A stretch of DNA of 64,000 bases from JAPPLG01 sp965199935 (GTDB taxonomy: Bacteria > Bdellovibrionota > Bdellovibrionia > Bdellovibrionales > UBA1609), in contig CBDATD010000001.1 in assembly GCA_965199935.1 (NCBI GenBank), positions 62,001 through 126,000 of the forward strand, in the 5' to 3' direction. A program made the translations under genes and the position numbers. Below are positions 8,949 through 17,968 of this stretch, piece after piece. The first letter of the stretch is position 1, and each line of letters starts with the position of its first letter. A model generated the notes under the pieces. That model was not told where the DNA came from. It did no database searches and was given only the letters and a program-made list of their open reading frames with translations.

Positions 8949-9626
8949 ATGAAGCTTCTTATAATTCCAGTTTTATTTTTGATCAGCGCACCCGTATTTT
9001 ATGTTCACACTGCAGGCGCTGAAAAAAAGACATCTAAGATGCAGAAGAAATCATCTAAACAACCCCGGCCTCAAAGAAAAACCCAATCCTCCTCCAAAAA
9101 GAACACCTCTTTGGCGCAAAAATCAAAAAAAGGAAAAACTTCTCAGCCGGCCGCTGTACAGAAACCAACTAAAAAACCTAATGTGCGAAATATTACTCAA
9201 CTGCCAAACACTGATTTGAATCAATCCATTGACTCGGTTGAACACACTCTGGATGCGCTGCCTGCAGTATGCCAAAGCAACAGCTCCCTAGAGCAGAAAA
9301 CAAAAGACTTTCAAAAAAAACTTGTCACAGCAAAACAAAAACTTCGCCAAATTAAGGAAGATTTCATTATTCGAGATCCTTCCTTATATGCCTATATAAA
9401 CACATTAGACTTTTACCTGAATCGACCTCAAGAATTTAACTATGAAAAAAAAGTTCCAAAAAATATAGAAAAACTCAAAGAATATATCTCTGGTTTGACC
9501 CTTTCTTTTCAAATGATGTATCGAACGGCGTTTAATGTCCCGGAAGACACTCCTGCAAATAAATTTCCGGAAGGCTGGGGCCGATCCATCATTGTTGCTC
9601 TCACCTGCCTCCAAAACCATCAATAG
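8949..9626 (+). CDS. Exported lysine-rich orphan
   Basis: A 225-residue protein with a signal peptide (about 1-24) followed by a 55-residue segment very rich in Lys, Ser, Gln and Pro, probably disordered and able to bind polyanions. The remaining part is helical and contains two cysteines (AVCQ, LTCL) that could pair after export. No family is recognised. It ends two bases before the start of the next exported protein, so the two are almost certainly cotranscribed and may work together in the periplasm. Confidence 0.68.
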   Translation: MKLLIIPVLFLISAPVFYVHTAGAEKKTSKMQKKSSKQPRPQRKTQSSSKKNTSLAQKSKKGKTSQPAAVQKPTKKPNVRNITQLPNTDLNQSIDSVEHTLDALPAVCQSNSSLEQKTKDFQKKLVTAKQKLRQIKEDFIIRDPSLYAYINTLDFYLNRPQEFNYEKKVPKNIEKLKEYISGLTLSFQMMYRTAFNVPEDTPANKFPEGWGRSIIVALTCLQNHQ

Positions 9627-9628
9627 TT

Positions 9629-11200
9629 ATGTTTAAGACAATATTGATACTGTTTTTTTTCTTTACCTGCCCCGCCTATTCTGATGTTTACCAAGCATGT
9701 AAATGGAGCAATCAAAGTTTGACTGATAGATTTATAAAATTTAATCAAGAGTTTCTAGACGAGGAGCTTCCTTCAAACCCCTCCTGTGACATTTCTGCAT
9801 ACAACAACCAAAATTCTCTCAACCCCATCAGTGATGTTCTGAGAACAGATTTTTTCACTAGCGGCGGCATTCCATCCATTTGCTTTCTGTCCAGCTCTGC
9901 TCGAGGATCAGCCAACCGCCCGCCGTCTGCATACAACAGCCGCAAAAAATATTACCATTGCAATTCCCCTAATGACATCAATACTACAGGAGCTTTGGCT
10001 GTGAAAAACCCGCAAACGGGGCAAACTCATCATCTATTTCTAAGAAGCCCCTGCATTTCTGAAGATTACATCTCCTCTCTTGTAAAAACCTTTAATAAAA
10101 TGACCTACTGCTTTGGACTCTCTCAAAGAGAAGCTAGAAATTTATTTGCCATCATCAATCATGAGTCTCAGTTCATCCCTAATGTGCAAAGCCCCACCGG
10201 AGCCAGGTGCGCCGGACAGCTCACAAAAGATACCGTGAATACTCTCAACATGAACATTTTACTTGGACAGCACCCTGAATTTCATGCACATCAATCGGCA
10301 AGCAACAAATGCCCCTCTCTGATCCATAAAACGATCCCGCCTGATCTCCACTGCACAAGCAGCTGCGCCCATACACTGCAAAAAGGAAATTATGATTCAA
10401 AAAAGAAAAAATTAAATAAGTATCCGAAAACCTGTAAACTTACTTCAAACCTCACCCAATGTTTCCTTTATACATTCTTAAATTTTAAGAGTGCCATAAA
10501 GACATTTGATCACACTTTTAGACACGACAATGAATTTGGACGAGCGGATGCTGTTGATGAGAGATTTACAGATCTATACGGGGCAGGTTTAAATCCAAAT
10601 ACAATTATTGTTGCAGAGAATGCTGATTCATCCGCTGCAGCCGCCCCTTACCTATTCACAAGCGCAAAATCCGCCTACGAAGAAGTTCAGAAACACAATG
10701 ACCAACCCAACAATCCTATGTACGATCTGAACGTGAAAACAGTCCCATTAATTTCCGAGAAGGATATGGATCATTTTAAGTTTTTTTCAACTCAGCTGTC
10801 CTACAACGGAGGATCAGATGTCATTAGAAACCAAGTGGGAAATTTCCTTTCATTTCTTAAACAAGAATTAGAACAAGCGGACTGCGCATCTCCAAATACT
10901 AATAAGTACTGTAAATACAGACAGAAAATTTTAAAAGGAGAATCTTTAGATTTGTCCGCTGTCAAAGAGGATTTCACAAATTTCTTGAGACGGGCTAAAA
11001 ATAAGAGAGGAAACCCTATATATCCTAGGGAGGAAACTTTTTTATATCCTAAGAAAATCAAGAAAGACATTGATTATTTCCAAAAATCCGACGGAGTTGC
11101 CAGAAGTCATCTGAGAAAAATAGCCCCAGATGCAAGTCCAGAACAAATTCAAGAAACAGCAGACAAGATCAAAAGACAATGTCAGTTCCCAATTCTCTAA
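9629..11200 (+). CDS. Exported protein with lytic-transglycosylase-like core
   Basis: A 523-residue protein with a signal peptide (1-18, ending CPAYS) and many cysteines (more than a dozen), indicating an oxidised, disulfide-bonded periplasmic or secreted protein. Residues 162-200 read FGLSQREARN, then AIINHESQF.PN..SPTGA.C.GQLT. This resembles the ES.F.P.A.SPTGA.GL.Q core of SLT-type lysozyme-like domains with Glu179 as candidate catalytic acid. That match suggests peptidoglycan cleavage, but the remainder of the protein is not recognisable and the usual downstream motifs are unclear. It is cotranscribed with the lysine-rich exported protein upstream. Confidence 0.7.
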   Translation: MFKTILILFFFFTCPAYSDVYQACKWSNQSLTDRFIKFNQEFLDEELPSNPSCDISAYNNQNSLNPISDVLRTDFFTSGGIPSICFLSSSARGSANRPPSAYNSRKKYYHCNSPNDINTTGALAVKNPQTGQTHHLFLRSPCISEDYISSLVKTFNKMTYCFGLSQREARNLFAIINHESQFIPNVQSPTGARCAGQLTKDTVNTLNMNILLGQHPEFHAHQSASNKCPSLIHKTIPPDLHCTSSCAHTLQKGNYDSKKKKLNKYPKTCKLTSNLTQCFLYTFLNFKSAIKTFDHTFRHDNEFGRADAVDERFTDLYGAGLNPNTIIVAENADSSAAAAPYLFTSAKSAYEEVQKHNDQPNNPMYDLNVKTVPLISEKDMDHFKFFSTQLSYNGGSDVIRNQVGNFLSFLKQELEQADCASPNTNKYCKYRQKILKGESLDLSAVKEDFTNFLRRAKNKRGNPIYPREETFLYPKKIKKDIDYFQKSDGVARSHLRKIAPDASPEQIQETADKIKRQCQFPIL

Positions 11201-11260
11201 TATTCAGCCCTCGAAAGACATTGAGTCCATTTTATTTTCAATCTATAAAGGTCTAACATT

Positions 11261-11626
11261 ATGAAGCCAAGCCCCTTTAAACCTCATCATCATATTCCCA
11301 GTTTTTCTCTGCTTTTAATTAAATCTTTAAAAACCCCCATACTCATCTATTTCACTTTGGCAGGCAATGCTGTCATGTTCTTGTCTGCCTACATCTTCTT
11401 CTATTTTGAGAAACATATAAACCCTCAAGTGGAAACTTACGGAGACGCTCTTTGGTGGGCGTTATGCACCATTTCAACTGTGGGTTACGGCGATATTTAT
11501 CCCATCACCGGGGCCGGCAGATGGACCGGAGCTTTTTTGATTATTGTGGGAATTATGTTTTTTCTCGGCTTTACAGCTTCCATAGTTTCTATTATATCTT
11601 CACACACAAAAAATATAAATTTATGA
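11261..11626 (+). CDS. Two-TM potassium channel subunit
   Basis: A 121-residue membrane protein with an N-terminal helix (about 30-50), a pore loop with the potassium selectivity filter TVGYGD at about 73-78, and a second helix (about 88-112). This is the minimal Ion_trans_2 (KcsA-like) pore; four copies would form the channel. No cytoplasmic RCK regulatory domain follows, unlike many bacterial channels. The ATG of the following transporter overlaps its stop codon (ATGA), so the two proteins are translationally coupled. Confidence 0.88.
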   Translation: MKPSPFKPHHHIPSFSLLLIKSLKTPILIYFTLAGNAVMFLSAYIFFYFEKHINPQVETYGDALWWALCTISTVGYGDIYPITGAGRWTGAFLIIVGIMFFLGFTASIVSIISSHTKNINL

Positions 11627-12537
11627 CAAAAACGTCAGCATATAAAATTGGAATTTTATTCGCCGCCTGCACATCTTTTTGCTGGGCTGTTTTGGCTATT
11701 GTATTGAAGTACGCTTTAGATTTCATTGATTCAGGAAGCATCGTCTGGTTCAGAATGTGCACTGCCGCCTTTTTCTCCATTTTGTTTTTCTCTATTAAAA
11801 ATCCTCAACAGCTCAAAATATTTCGAAAACCTCCAAGATTGGCAGTTATCGCCGCACTTTGTTTGGCTGCCAACTATTTTTCATATATGAAAGGTTTAGA
11901 GCTTACCAGTGTCAGCAACACTCAAATTATGATCCAGCTGGCCACAGTATTTTTAATACTAGCAGGAATCTTCTACTTTAAAGAATCCTTGTCCCTCCTG
12001 CAATGGGCAGGACTCTTGACAGCCTTTTACGGATTCACTCTGTTTTATTCCAATCAGCTTGTCCATTTTGCAGACAATATGCGGACATATTTTTATGGAA
12101 ATTTATGGATTGTGTTTGCTTCTGCAACTTGGGCCTTATTTGCAGTACTGCAGAAAAAATTATCACAAATATATTCACCGCAGCAACTCAATATTCTGAC
12201 TTATGCTGTGGCCGCCCTATCTCTTTCCGCATTGGCTGACTTCGGCAGTTTGGCGCAGCTAAGCGGCCCTCAATGGATGGTGCTTGTTGCCCTCGGATTT
12301 AATACGATCATTGCGTATGGCTGCTTAGGGGAAGCGTTAAAAAGAGCCCCTGCCTCCTATGTGGGTTTTGTTATCGCCTTAGACCCCCTGCTCACTCTTC
12401 TCATCATCGAAATCATGGATGTTTACAGCCTTGACATTATCGCACATGAACCGCTTCACTTACGCGACTACATAGGAGCTTTATTGGTCGCCATTGGCAT
12501 CAGCTGCGCCTTGCTGATGAGCTCCAGTAAAAAATAA
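11623..12537 (+). CDS. EamA/DMT-family transporter
   Basis: A 304-residue inner-membrane protein with about ten transmembrane helices arranged as two EamA repeats, typical of the drug/metabolite transporter superfamily. Substrates of this family range from amino acids to nucleotides and cannot be inferred. The frame stays open upstream to 11452, but the ATG at 11623, which overlaps the channel gene stop (ATGA), gives the normal EamA start (KIGILFAACTSFCWAVLAIV). The extra upstream codons are a shadow of the channel gene. It ends one base short of the convergent gene's last codon. Confidence 0.88.
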   Translation: MTKTSAYKIGILFAACTSFCWAVLAIVLKYALDFIDSGSIVWFRMCTAAFFSILFFSIKNPQQLKIFRKPPRLAVIAALCLAANYFSYMKGLELTSVSNTQIMIQLATVFLILAGIFYFKESLSLLQWAGLLTAFYGFTLFYSNQLVHFADNMRTYFYGNLWIVFASATWALFAVLQKKLSQIYSPQQLNILTYAVAALSLSALADFGSLAQLSGPQWMVLVALGFNTIIAYGCLGEALKRAPASYVGFVIALDPLLTLLIIEIMDVYSLDIIAHEPLHLRDYIGALLVAIGISCALLMSSSKK

Positions 12538-12538
12538 A

Positions 12539-13318
12539 CTACAGCAGTAAATACATAGACTTAATAATTAAAAAAGCCTGCTTCCTCATTCGCAGTTCAC
12601 CGCCTGTAAACTTGTGGTATTGTAGAGTGAAATGAAAAAATTCAAGACTGTTTTTAAACGGCAGTGTTCTTATCATATCTTTAAAATCATCTTCAACCGC
12701 AGTGATTTCTTTGAATATTTCCAAAGACATTTGTTCTGTAATTGTTTGATCCTCAGGGTCTGTGATCAGAGCTTTCTTTGTGATTTTCAACCATTGTTCC
12801 GGCTGAATGTTCAATTTATCAATGATGTGTTCAGCTTTTTCTACACTGAAATTTAGCTTTTGAATATGCTTTTTAATTTTTTCACCTATGCGGTGCACCT
12901 GCCTTGAGTATTTCAAGTTTAACGCATCAACAGCCTCGTTTATTGCATCAGAAACATCGACATCTCGTTCTCTTTGCAGTTGAAAATACAGTAAATATAT
13001 AATCTTTAAATAAACGGAGCCTTGAAATTCGCTCTGTTGAAGAACCTTTGCAGTTTCTATTTGGACCTGAGGGTGAGGATCTTGAATCAAAGGAAGTATT
13101 TCCAGATAAATGTGATCTCCATCCGGATTAATTTCTTTTATTGCCCTCAAACCCTTCAAACGGTCTTGAAAACGGCTGGATCTAAGATTTTTCCCAACAT
13201 CTGTAATCATTATTTCACTTTCATTGACCAGCCGGCTCAAAGTATTTTGACAATCATCGCCGTAAGCATACTTTGAAAGGATGAATGAACAGGCAAATAT
13301 TAAAAAAAATAATTTCAT
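12539..13318 (-). CDS. Exported protein with HEAT-like helices
   Basis: A 259-residue protein with a signal peptide (1-20, ending SKYAYG). The mature part is almost entirely helical. The stretch about 45-125 (LKGLRAIKEI, YLEILPLIQDPHPQVQIETA) has the rhythm of HEAT/PBS-lyase-type repeats, which usually serve as protein-binding scaffolds. No enzyme motif is visible. It lies downstream of mfd on the same strand with about 100 bases between, and is convergent with the EamA gene. Confidence 0.65.
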   Translation of the reverse strand: MKLFFLIFACSFILSKYAYGDDCQNTLSRLVNESEIMITDVGKNLRSSRFQDRLKGLRAIKEINPDGDHIYLEILPLIQDPHPQVQIETAKVLQQSEFQGSVYLKIIYLLYFQLQRERDVDVSDAINEAVDALNLKYSRQVHRIGEKIKKHIQKLNFSVEKAEHIIDKLNIQPEQWLKITKKALITDPEDQTITEQMSLEIFKEITAVEDDFKDMIRTLPFKNSLEFFHFTLQYHKFTGGELRMRKQAFLIIKSMYLLL

Positions 13319-13417
13319 AACACCAAAAAAAAACCTTTTATCTTATTTTTCATATTAAATACAAGTATTGAACCAATGCATATAAGAACAAATACTGCGT
13401 GAAGTAAAAACCGTCCT

Positions 13418-16400
13418 TCAAGGCAGCCTATCATAGATATCTATCCATGAAAAATCTTTGGCAAGTGTAAATTTTTCTGTTTTAAAAGAAGAAGATGTAT
13501 AAGTGACATAAACAGAACAGCCCAAAACTTTCAAATCTTTAATTTTAAGCTTTTTACATTTTTGCGTGATGCGAATTTGGCCTAGTAAATTTTTAACTTC
13601 TTGAGGAAATTTTCCAAAGTTATCCGTCCACTCTGCCTCCAAATCATCCAACTTTTCCGTGTCTTTTAAATTGCATAAATATTTGTAATACATTAAACGT
13701 ATTTTATCCGACGGCATATAATCGGCAGGGATGAAAGCCGGCCAGGGAAGTTTTACCTCCGGCTCCGGTTCCATGTCTTGGGGATGAATACAGTCTTCCA
13801 GCATTTCCAGATACAGATCATATCCAATGTTTTGCAAATGCCCCGACTGCTTAGCCCCCAAAAACTCTCCGCCTCCTCGAGTTTCCAAATCATAGCGGGC
13901 CGCCTGGCACCCGCTGTTGTATTGATTGTGAGTCTGTAAAAAATTCAAGCGGTCCAATGCAGATGATTCGGAAAGAAGTTCTTCCGGAACAATAAAATAA
14001 CAATAGGGTTTGATGTGCATCCTTCTGCCCACACGCCCCCTTAATTGATAAAGCTGGCTTAAGCCTAAAAGATGTGCAGAATTTACAATAATTGTATTGG
14101 CTCTTTGAAAATCCATACCTGTTTCAACAATAGTGGTGCAAATCAGCAGATCAGATTCATGATTAAAAAATTTAAGTATGTTTTCCTCCAACAACCGCTC
14201 TTCCATCTGCCCGTGTACTGTCGTCATTTGAACGTCAGGAAGAATATTTTTAAGCTTATCTTCTATCGTATTCAAACTTTGAACGCGGTTGTGAACAAAA
14301 ATAACCTGCCCTCCCCTGCTCAACTCCTGTTCAACAGCTCTTTTTATTTTGTCTTTTTGAAAAGAAAGAACAAAAACCTCTGGGCGTATGCGGTTTTTAG
14401 GAGGAGTGCTGATCATACTTATATCTTTCATACCGCTCAGACTCATGTGAAGAGTTCGTGGAATGGGAGTGGCGGACATATAAATATAGTCCACCCCTGT
14501 TTTTGTTTTTTTTAATTTCTCTTTTTGCCGGACGCCGAACCGATGCTCTTCATCAATAACCACAAGCCCAAGGTTATGAAACTGTACGTCTGATGCAAGC
14601 AGACGGTGGCTTCCAATGAGAATATCCACCTTATTTTGAGACACATCCATTAAAATCTTTTTAATTTGAACAGAAGGGACAAGGCGGTTTGCCAGCTCAA
14701 TTCTTATCGGCCATCGAGAGAACCTTTTTTTAAAGCTTTCAAAGTGCTGTAAACTTAAAATCGTCGTAGGCGCCAAAACCGCCGCTTGAAAACCGTCTTC
14801 CACAGCTTTAAAAACAGCCCTCATTGCCACCTCTGTTTTTCCGTAGCCGGAGTCCCCAATAATAAGCCTCTCCATAGGACGAGGCCGGCTCATATCCTCC
14901 AATACTTCCTTAACAGCCCTCAGCTGATCTGGAGTCTCTTCAAAAGGAAATTGATCTTCAAAACTTTTCATATCCGCACCGGGCTTTTGGAAAGGAGGAC
15001 GATGAACACGAGACCGCATTGAATAAAGCTTCAATAACTCCAGCACCATTTGCTGAAGAGTCCTCTTAGCCTGAGCCATTTTCTGACCCCATTGAGAATT
15101 TCCTAATGAATCCAGCGCCTTTGCAGAAAGTTTGGACTTAAAGTGAAAAAGCCGCCCCATTTGAGAAACAGGAATATAAAGTTTATCTCTATCTTTGTAT
15201 TCCAACTCCACATAATCTCCTTCTGCAGAGCTTAGAGTAAGTTTTTTTAAACCCTTGTAGAGACCCACTCCATGAAGACGGTCCACCAATAGATCTCCCT
15301 TTTTGATCTCAGAAAAATTTAAAGCATTGGCTTTAAAGGATGCAAAAGATGTTTTCTTAGGGGAGGCGAATGTGTTCTTTCCCAACAAAAGTCCACCGCT
15401 TAAAAAAACAGCGGAGTTCGTTTCAAAATGATAGGGGATCACTCCTAAAACTAGATAGATGCTGAAAGAGCCTTGCATCTGCTGATCCTCCTGCCATGTT
15501 TTCCAAACCCTTTCCCCGCCTGAAATTACACAAGAATCAAAGCCCTCTTTATTTAAGTAAAACTGAATTCTTTCCAACTGAGTTTCATTAGAAAAACCAA
15601 TAAAAATACACTCTGTAAATCTATTCAAATCGGACCATTTCAAATCTTTTAAAATTTTTACAGGCCACACCTTCAAAGACACTCCACTGAGGCTTTCATG
15701 AATGATAGGATGGAGCAAAATCTTATTTGAAGGCTCTTTAACTTTTTTTTCAAAAAAATTCTCAATAAGGATAGAATGAAAACTTTTCCGCTCATAAGAG
15801 TTTTTTTTATTTTGATCCAATTGTTCTTCACGAATACTCTTCAAAGAGCCGTGAAAAGGGTTTTGTTTTCCTTGAACATTTGTTTTGTCCGACCAAAACA
15901 CGCAGGGAGTGTTAAAAAAATCCAAAGCCCCGGCAGGAGAATCATAGAAAAAATCCGCCATAAGGGAAGCCTCAGGGAAAAACCGCCCTCTTGCCAATTT
16001 TTTTATCAAAATTTCCGGAAAACTCAAGTTTGAGGACTTTAATTTTTGAATCGCTTTCAATCTGGATCCCGAATCAAAAATAACTTCTGACGCCGGAATA
16101 ATCTTCACAGAAGACACCGTGCGAAGACTGCGTCCCGTAAGGGCGGAAAAAAATCGAATAGACTTCACCTCGTCCCCGATAGTTTCTATACGGATAGGGT
16201 GAGAGCAGGATGGTGAAAAAATATCTAAAATACAGCCTCGTCTGCTGAAAAACCCCAGCTCCTCCACCTGATCAGAAGGAAAATATCCCAATTCAGACAA
16301 ACTCTGATCCGAGGGGAGTTTGGAATGTTCATCAATAACAATAAAATTCTGTTGAAAGACTTCAGGAGGAATAGTTTTTTGACTCAAGCTTTTTTTTGAG

Positions 16401-16675
16401 CAAAGAAAAATATCTTGAGAATGCGGCATTAGAGCATGATAAAGCCACTTCAATCTTTGAAGTGTTAGAATTTTCGATGGAAACCAAGGATCCACGGATG
16501 GCAGTTTGTAAATATTTTGGTCCGGATTAAAAAAAAGAAAACTCCGCTCAATGGAGTCAAATAAAGATTCTTCTGTTTCTATGACATGAGGACCGTCTTG
16601 AATCTTCTCATTTAAGTAAACAGCTATTGAGGCAGGATGATTGAACCCATAAAAATTTTCGACTGTGTGTTTCAT
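13418..16675 (-). CDS. mfd: Mfd transcription-repair coupling factor
   Basis: Mfd, 1085 residues, slightly shorter than the E. coli protein (1148). It removes RNA polymerase stalled at lesions and recruits UvrA. The N-terminal UvrB-homology part is present but trimmed at its start. The CarD-like RNA-polymerase-interaction module (KGDLLVDRLHGVGLYKGL) follows at about 450-470. The SF2 translocase has Walker A GDSGYGKT near 606 and DEEHRFG near 708, then SATPIPRTLHMS and the conserved TTIVETGMDFQRANTIIV. The Walker A reads GDSGYGKT rather than the commoner GDVGFGKT. It starts one base after the sugar-dehydrogenase stop, so the two form one transcription unit. Confidence 0.96.
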   Translation of the reverse strand: MKHTVENFYGFNHPASIAVYLNEKIQDGPHVIETEESLFDSIERSFLFFNPDQNIYKLPSVDPWFPSKILTLQRLKWLYHALMPHSQDIFLCSKKSLSQKTIPPEVFQQNFIVIDEHSKLPSDQSLSELGYFPSDQVEELGFFSRRGCILDIFSPSCSHPIRIETIGDEVKSIRFFSALTGRSLRTVSSVKIIPASEVIFDSGSRLKAIQKLKSSNLSFPEILIKKLARGRFFPEASLMADFFYDSPAGALDFFNTPCVFWSDKTNVQGKQNPFHGSLKSIREEQLDQNKKNSYERKSFHSILIENFFEKKVKEPSNKILLHPIIHESLSGVSLKVWPVKILKDLKWSDLNRFTECIFIGFSNETQLERIQFYLNKEGFDSCVISGGERVWKTWQEDQQMQGSFSIYLVLGVIPYHFETNSAVFLSGGLLLGKNTFASPKKTSFASFKANALNFSEIKKGDLLVDRLHGVGLYKGLKKLTLSSAEGDYVELEYKDRDKLYIPVSQMGRLFHFKSKLSAKALDSLGNSQWGQKMAQAKRTLQQMVLELLKLYSMRSRVHRPPFQKPGADMKSFEDQFPFEETPDQLRAVKEVLEDMSRPRPMERLIIGDSGYGKTEVAMRAVFKAVEDGFQAAVLAPTTILSLQHFESFKKRFSRWPIRIELANRLVPSVQIKKILMDVSQNKVDILIGSHRLLASDVQFHNLGLVVIDEEHRFGVRQKEKLKKTKTGVDYIYMSATPIPRTLHMSLSGMKDISMISTPPKNRIRPEVFVLSFQKDKIKRAVEQELSRGGQVIFVHNRVQSLNTIEDKLKNILPDVQMTTVHGQMEERLLEENILKFFNHESDLLICTTIVETGMDFQRANTIIVNSAHLLGLSQLYQLRGRVGRRMHIKPYCYFIVPEELLSESSALDRLNFLQTHNQYNSGCQAARYDLETRGGGEFLGAKQSGHLQNIGYDLYLEMLEDCIHPQDMEPEPEVKLPWPAFIPADYMPSDKIRLMYYKYLCNLKDTEKLDDLEAEWTDNFGKFPQEVKNLLGQIRITQKCKKLKIKDLKVLGCSVYVTYTSSSFKTEKFTLAKDFSWIDIYDRLP

Positions 16676-16676
16676 A

Positions 16677-17774
16677 TTATTTTGGAGTTATGCGGTAAAC
16701 AGCTCCGTTTTCAGCTGAAAAATAAATAAAACCGTCCGGCCCCGCGCGTACATCTCTAACTCTTTTTCCCAAGCTTTGGAACAATCTTTCTTCCTTTGAA
16801 AAATCTTTTACAGAAACTCTATTGAGGTGTCTAAGCACCAAAGCGCCGATAAAAAAACTATCCTTCCATTTTGGAAATAAATCCCCCCCGTAATAGGCCA
16901 TTCCGCAGGGGGCGATAGATGGAATATAATACTTCTTTGGATCTTCCATCCCTTTTTTTGTAAAACCCTCGCCAATTCTTCCTCCAATATACTCTTTGCC
17001 GTAAGTCACAATAGGCCATCCGTAATTTTTACCTTTTTGAACATGGTTGATTTCATCCCCTCCCCTGGGGCCGTGTTCATGCGTCCACAGCTCTTCCCCT
17101 CTGAAGACAAGACCTTGGGGGTTTCTATGTCCGTAGCTCCAAATTTCTTTCATGACATCACTGCGTGATGAAAAAGGATTGTCCTGAGGCGTGCGTCCGT
17201 CCGCATGAAGACGCATGATTTTGCCGTTATGGGTGCCGAGTTTTTGAGCCAAATCTCTATTTCCCCGATCTCCCACAGTAAAAAACATATAAGCTTTGGA
17301 ATCGAAAACCAAACGGGAGCCGAAGTGAATGTTGCGTCTGAACCAGGGTTCAGCTGTAAAGAGAACTTGAAATTTTTCCAAAGCACCCTTGTTCCACAAG
17401 GCACGGCTGACTCTTGTAGTTTTTTTTCCATTTTTGGAAATACTGTAGGTAAGATATATCCAGGGAGTTTTATCAAATTCGGGATGCAAAACTAGATCCA
17501 TCAGCCCCCCCTGCCCTCCATCGTACACCTCCGGCACTCCTTGAACTTCAACAACTTTATGAGGGGGGTCTGTTTTTTTGTGCCATAAAATCCTGCCTTC
17601 CTTCTCTGTAATGAGGTGGTCTCCGTTGGGCAGAAATGCAAAAGCCCACGGAATGTCCAAACCCGACACAACAGTTTCTAATTTCAAACCCTCATGGACA
17701 GACTCACTGCTGTTCGTTTGTGAACAAGAAAGAACGGGGTAAAAGACTATACAAAATAAAATAAATCTCAACAA
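16677..17774 (-). CDS. PQQ-type soluble sugar dehydrogenase, lipoprotein
   Basis: Six-bladed beta-propeller of the PQQ-dependent aldose sugar dehydrogenase family (YliI/GdhB type). Diagnostic segments are GLDIPWAFAFLPNGDHLITEKEG cut into propeller strands, YGHRNPQGL, EHGPRGGDEIN and KNYGWP. The frame is open to 17930, but the likely start is the TTG at 17774: GGAGG (17784-17780) lies five bases upstream. The protein then begins LLRFILFCIVFYPVLSC, a good lipoprotein signal with Cys after VLS. That gives 365 residues anchored in the envelope. Enzymes of this group oxidise aldoses in the periplasm using PQQ. No PQQ biosynthesis gene is in the window. Confidence 0.86.
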   Translation of the reverse strand: MLRFILFCIVFYPVLSCSQTNSSESVHEGLKLETVVSGLDIPWAFAFLPNGDHLITEKEGRILWHKKTDPPHKVVEVQGVPEVYDGGQGGLMDLVLHPEFDKTPWIYLTYSISKNGKKTTRVSRALWNKGALEKFQVLFTAEPWFRRNIHFGSRLVFDSKAYMFFTVGDRGNRDLAQKLGTHNGKIMRLHADGRTPQDNPFSSRSDVMKEIWSYGHRNPQGLVFRGEELWTHEHGPRGGDEINHVQKGKNYGWPIVTYGKEYIGGRIGEGFTKKGMEDPKKYYIPSIAPCGMAYYGGDLFPKWKDSFFIGALVLRHLNRVSVKDFSKEERLFQSLGKRVRDVRAGPDGFIYFSAENGAVYRITPK

Positions 17775-17968
17775 GAGAGCCTCCACATCCTTTGGACCGT
17801 CTAAAGGCAGCCCAGGATTTTTCTCGATTATACACTTATAAACAGCACATTTCAACTTGGCGATTCCCCTCTGCGGATCACTCCCGCGAAAGCAGGCCGC
17901 TTTTGAACCTTTGACGGCGGCATACACCATCTGCTTCAGGGAGCGGCTTTTTTCAAGTTATGTGTTCT

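Noticed and set aside
11452..11622. Upstream extension of the EamA gene
   Set aside because: Lies inside the channel gene in another frame; the coupled ATG at 11623 gives the normal protein start.
17775..17930. 52-codon N-terminal extension of the sugar dehydrogenase
   Set aside because: A lipoprotein signal and well-spaced GGAGG point to TTG 17774; the extension has no exported-protein character.
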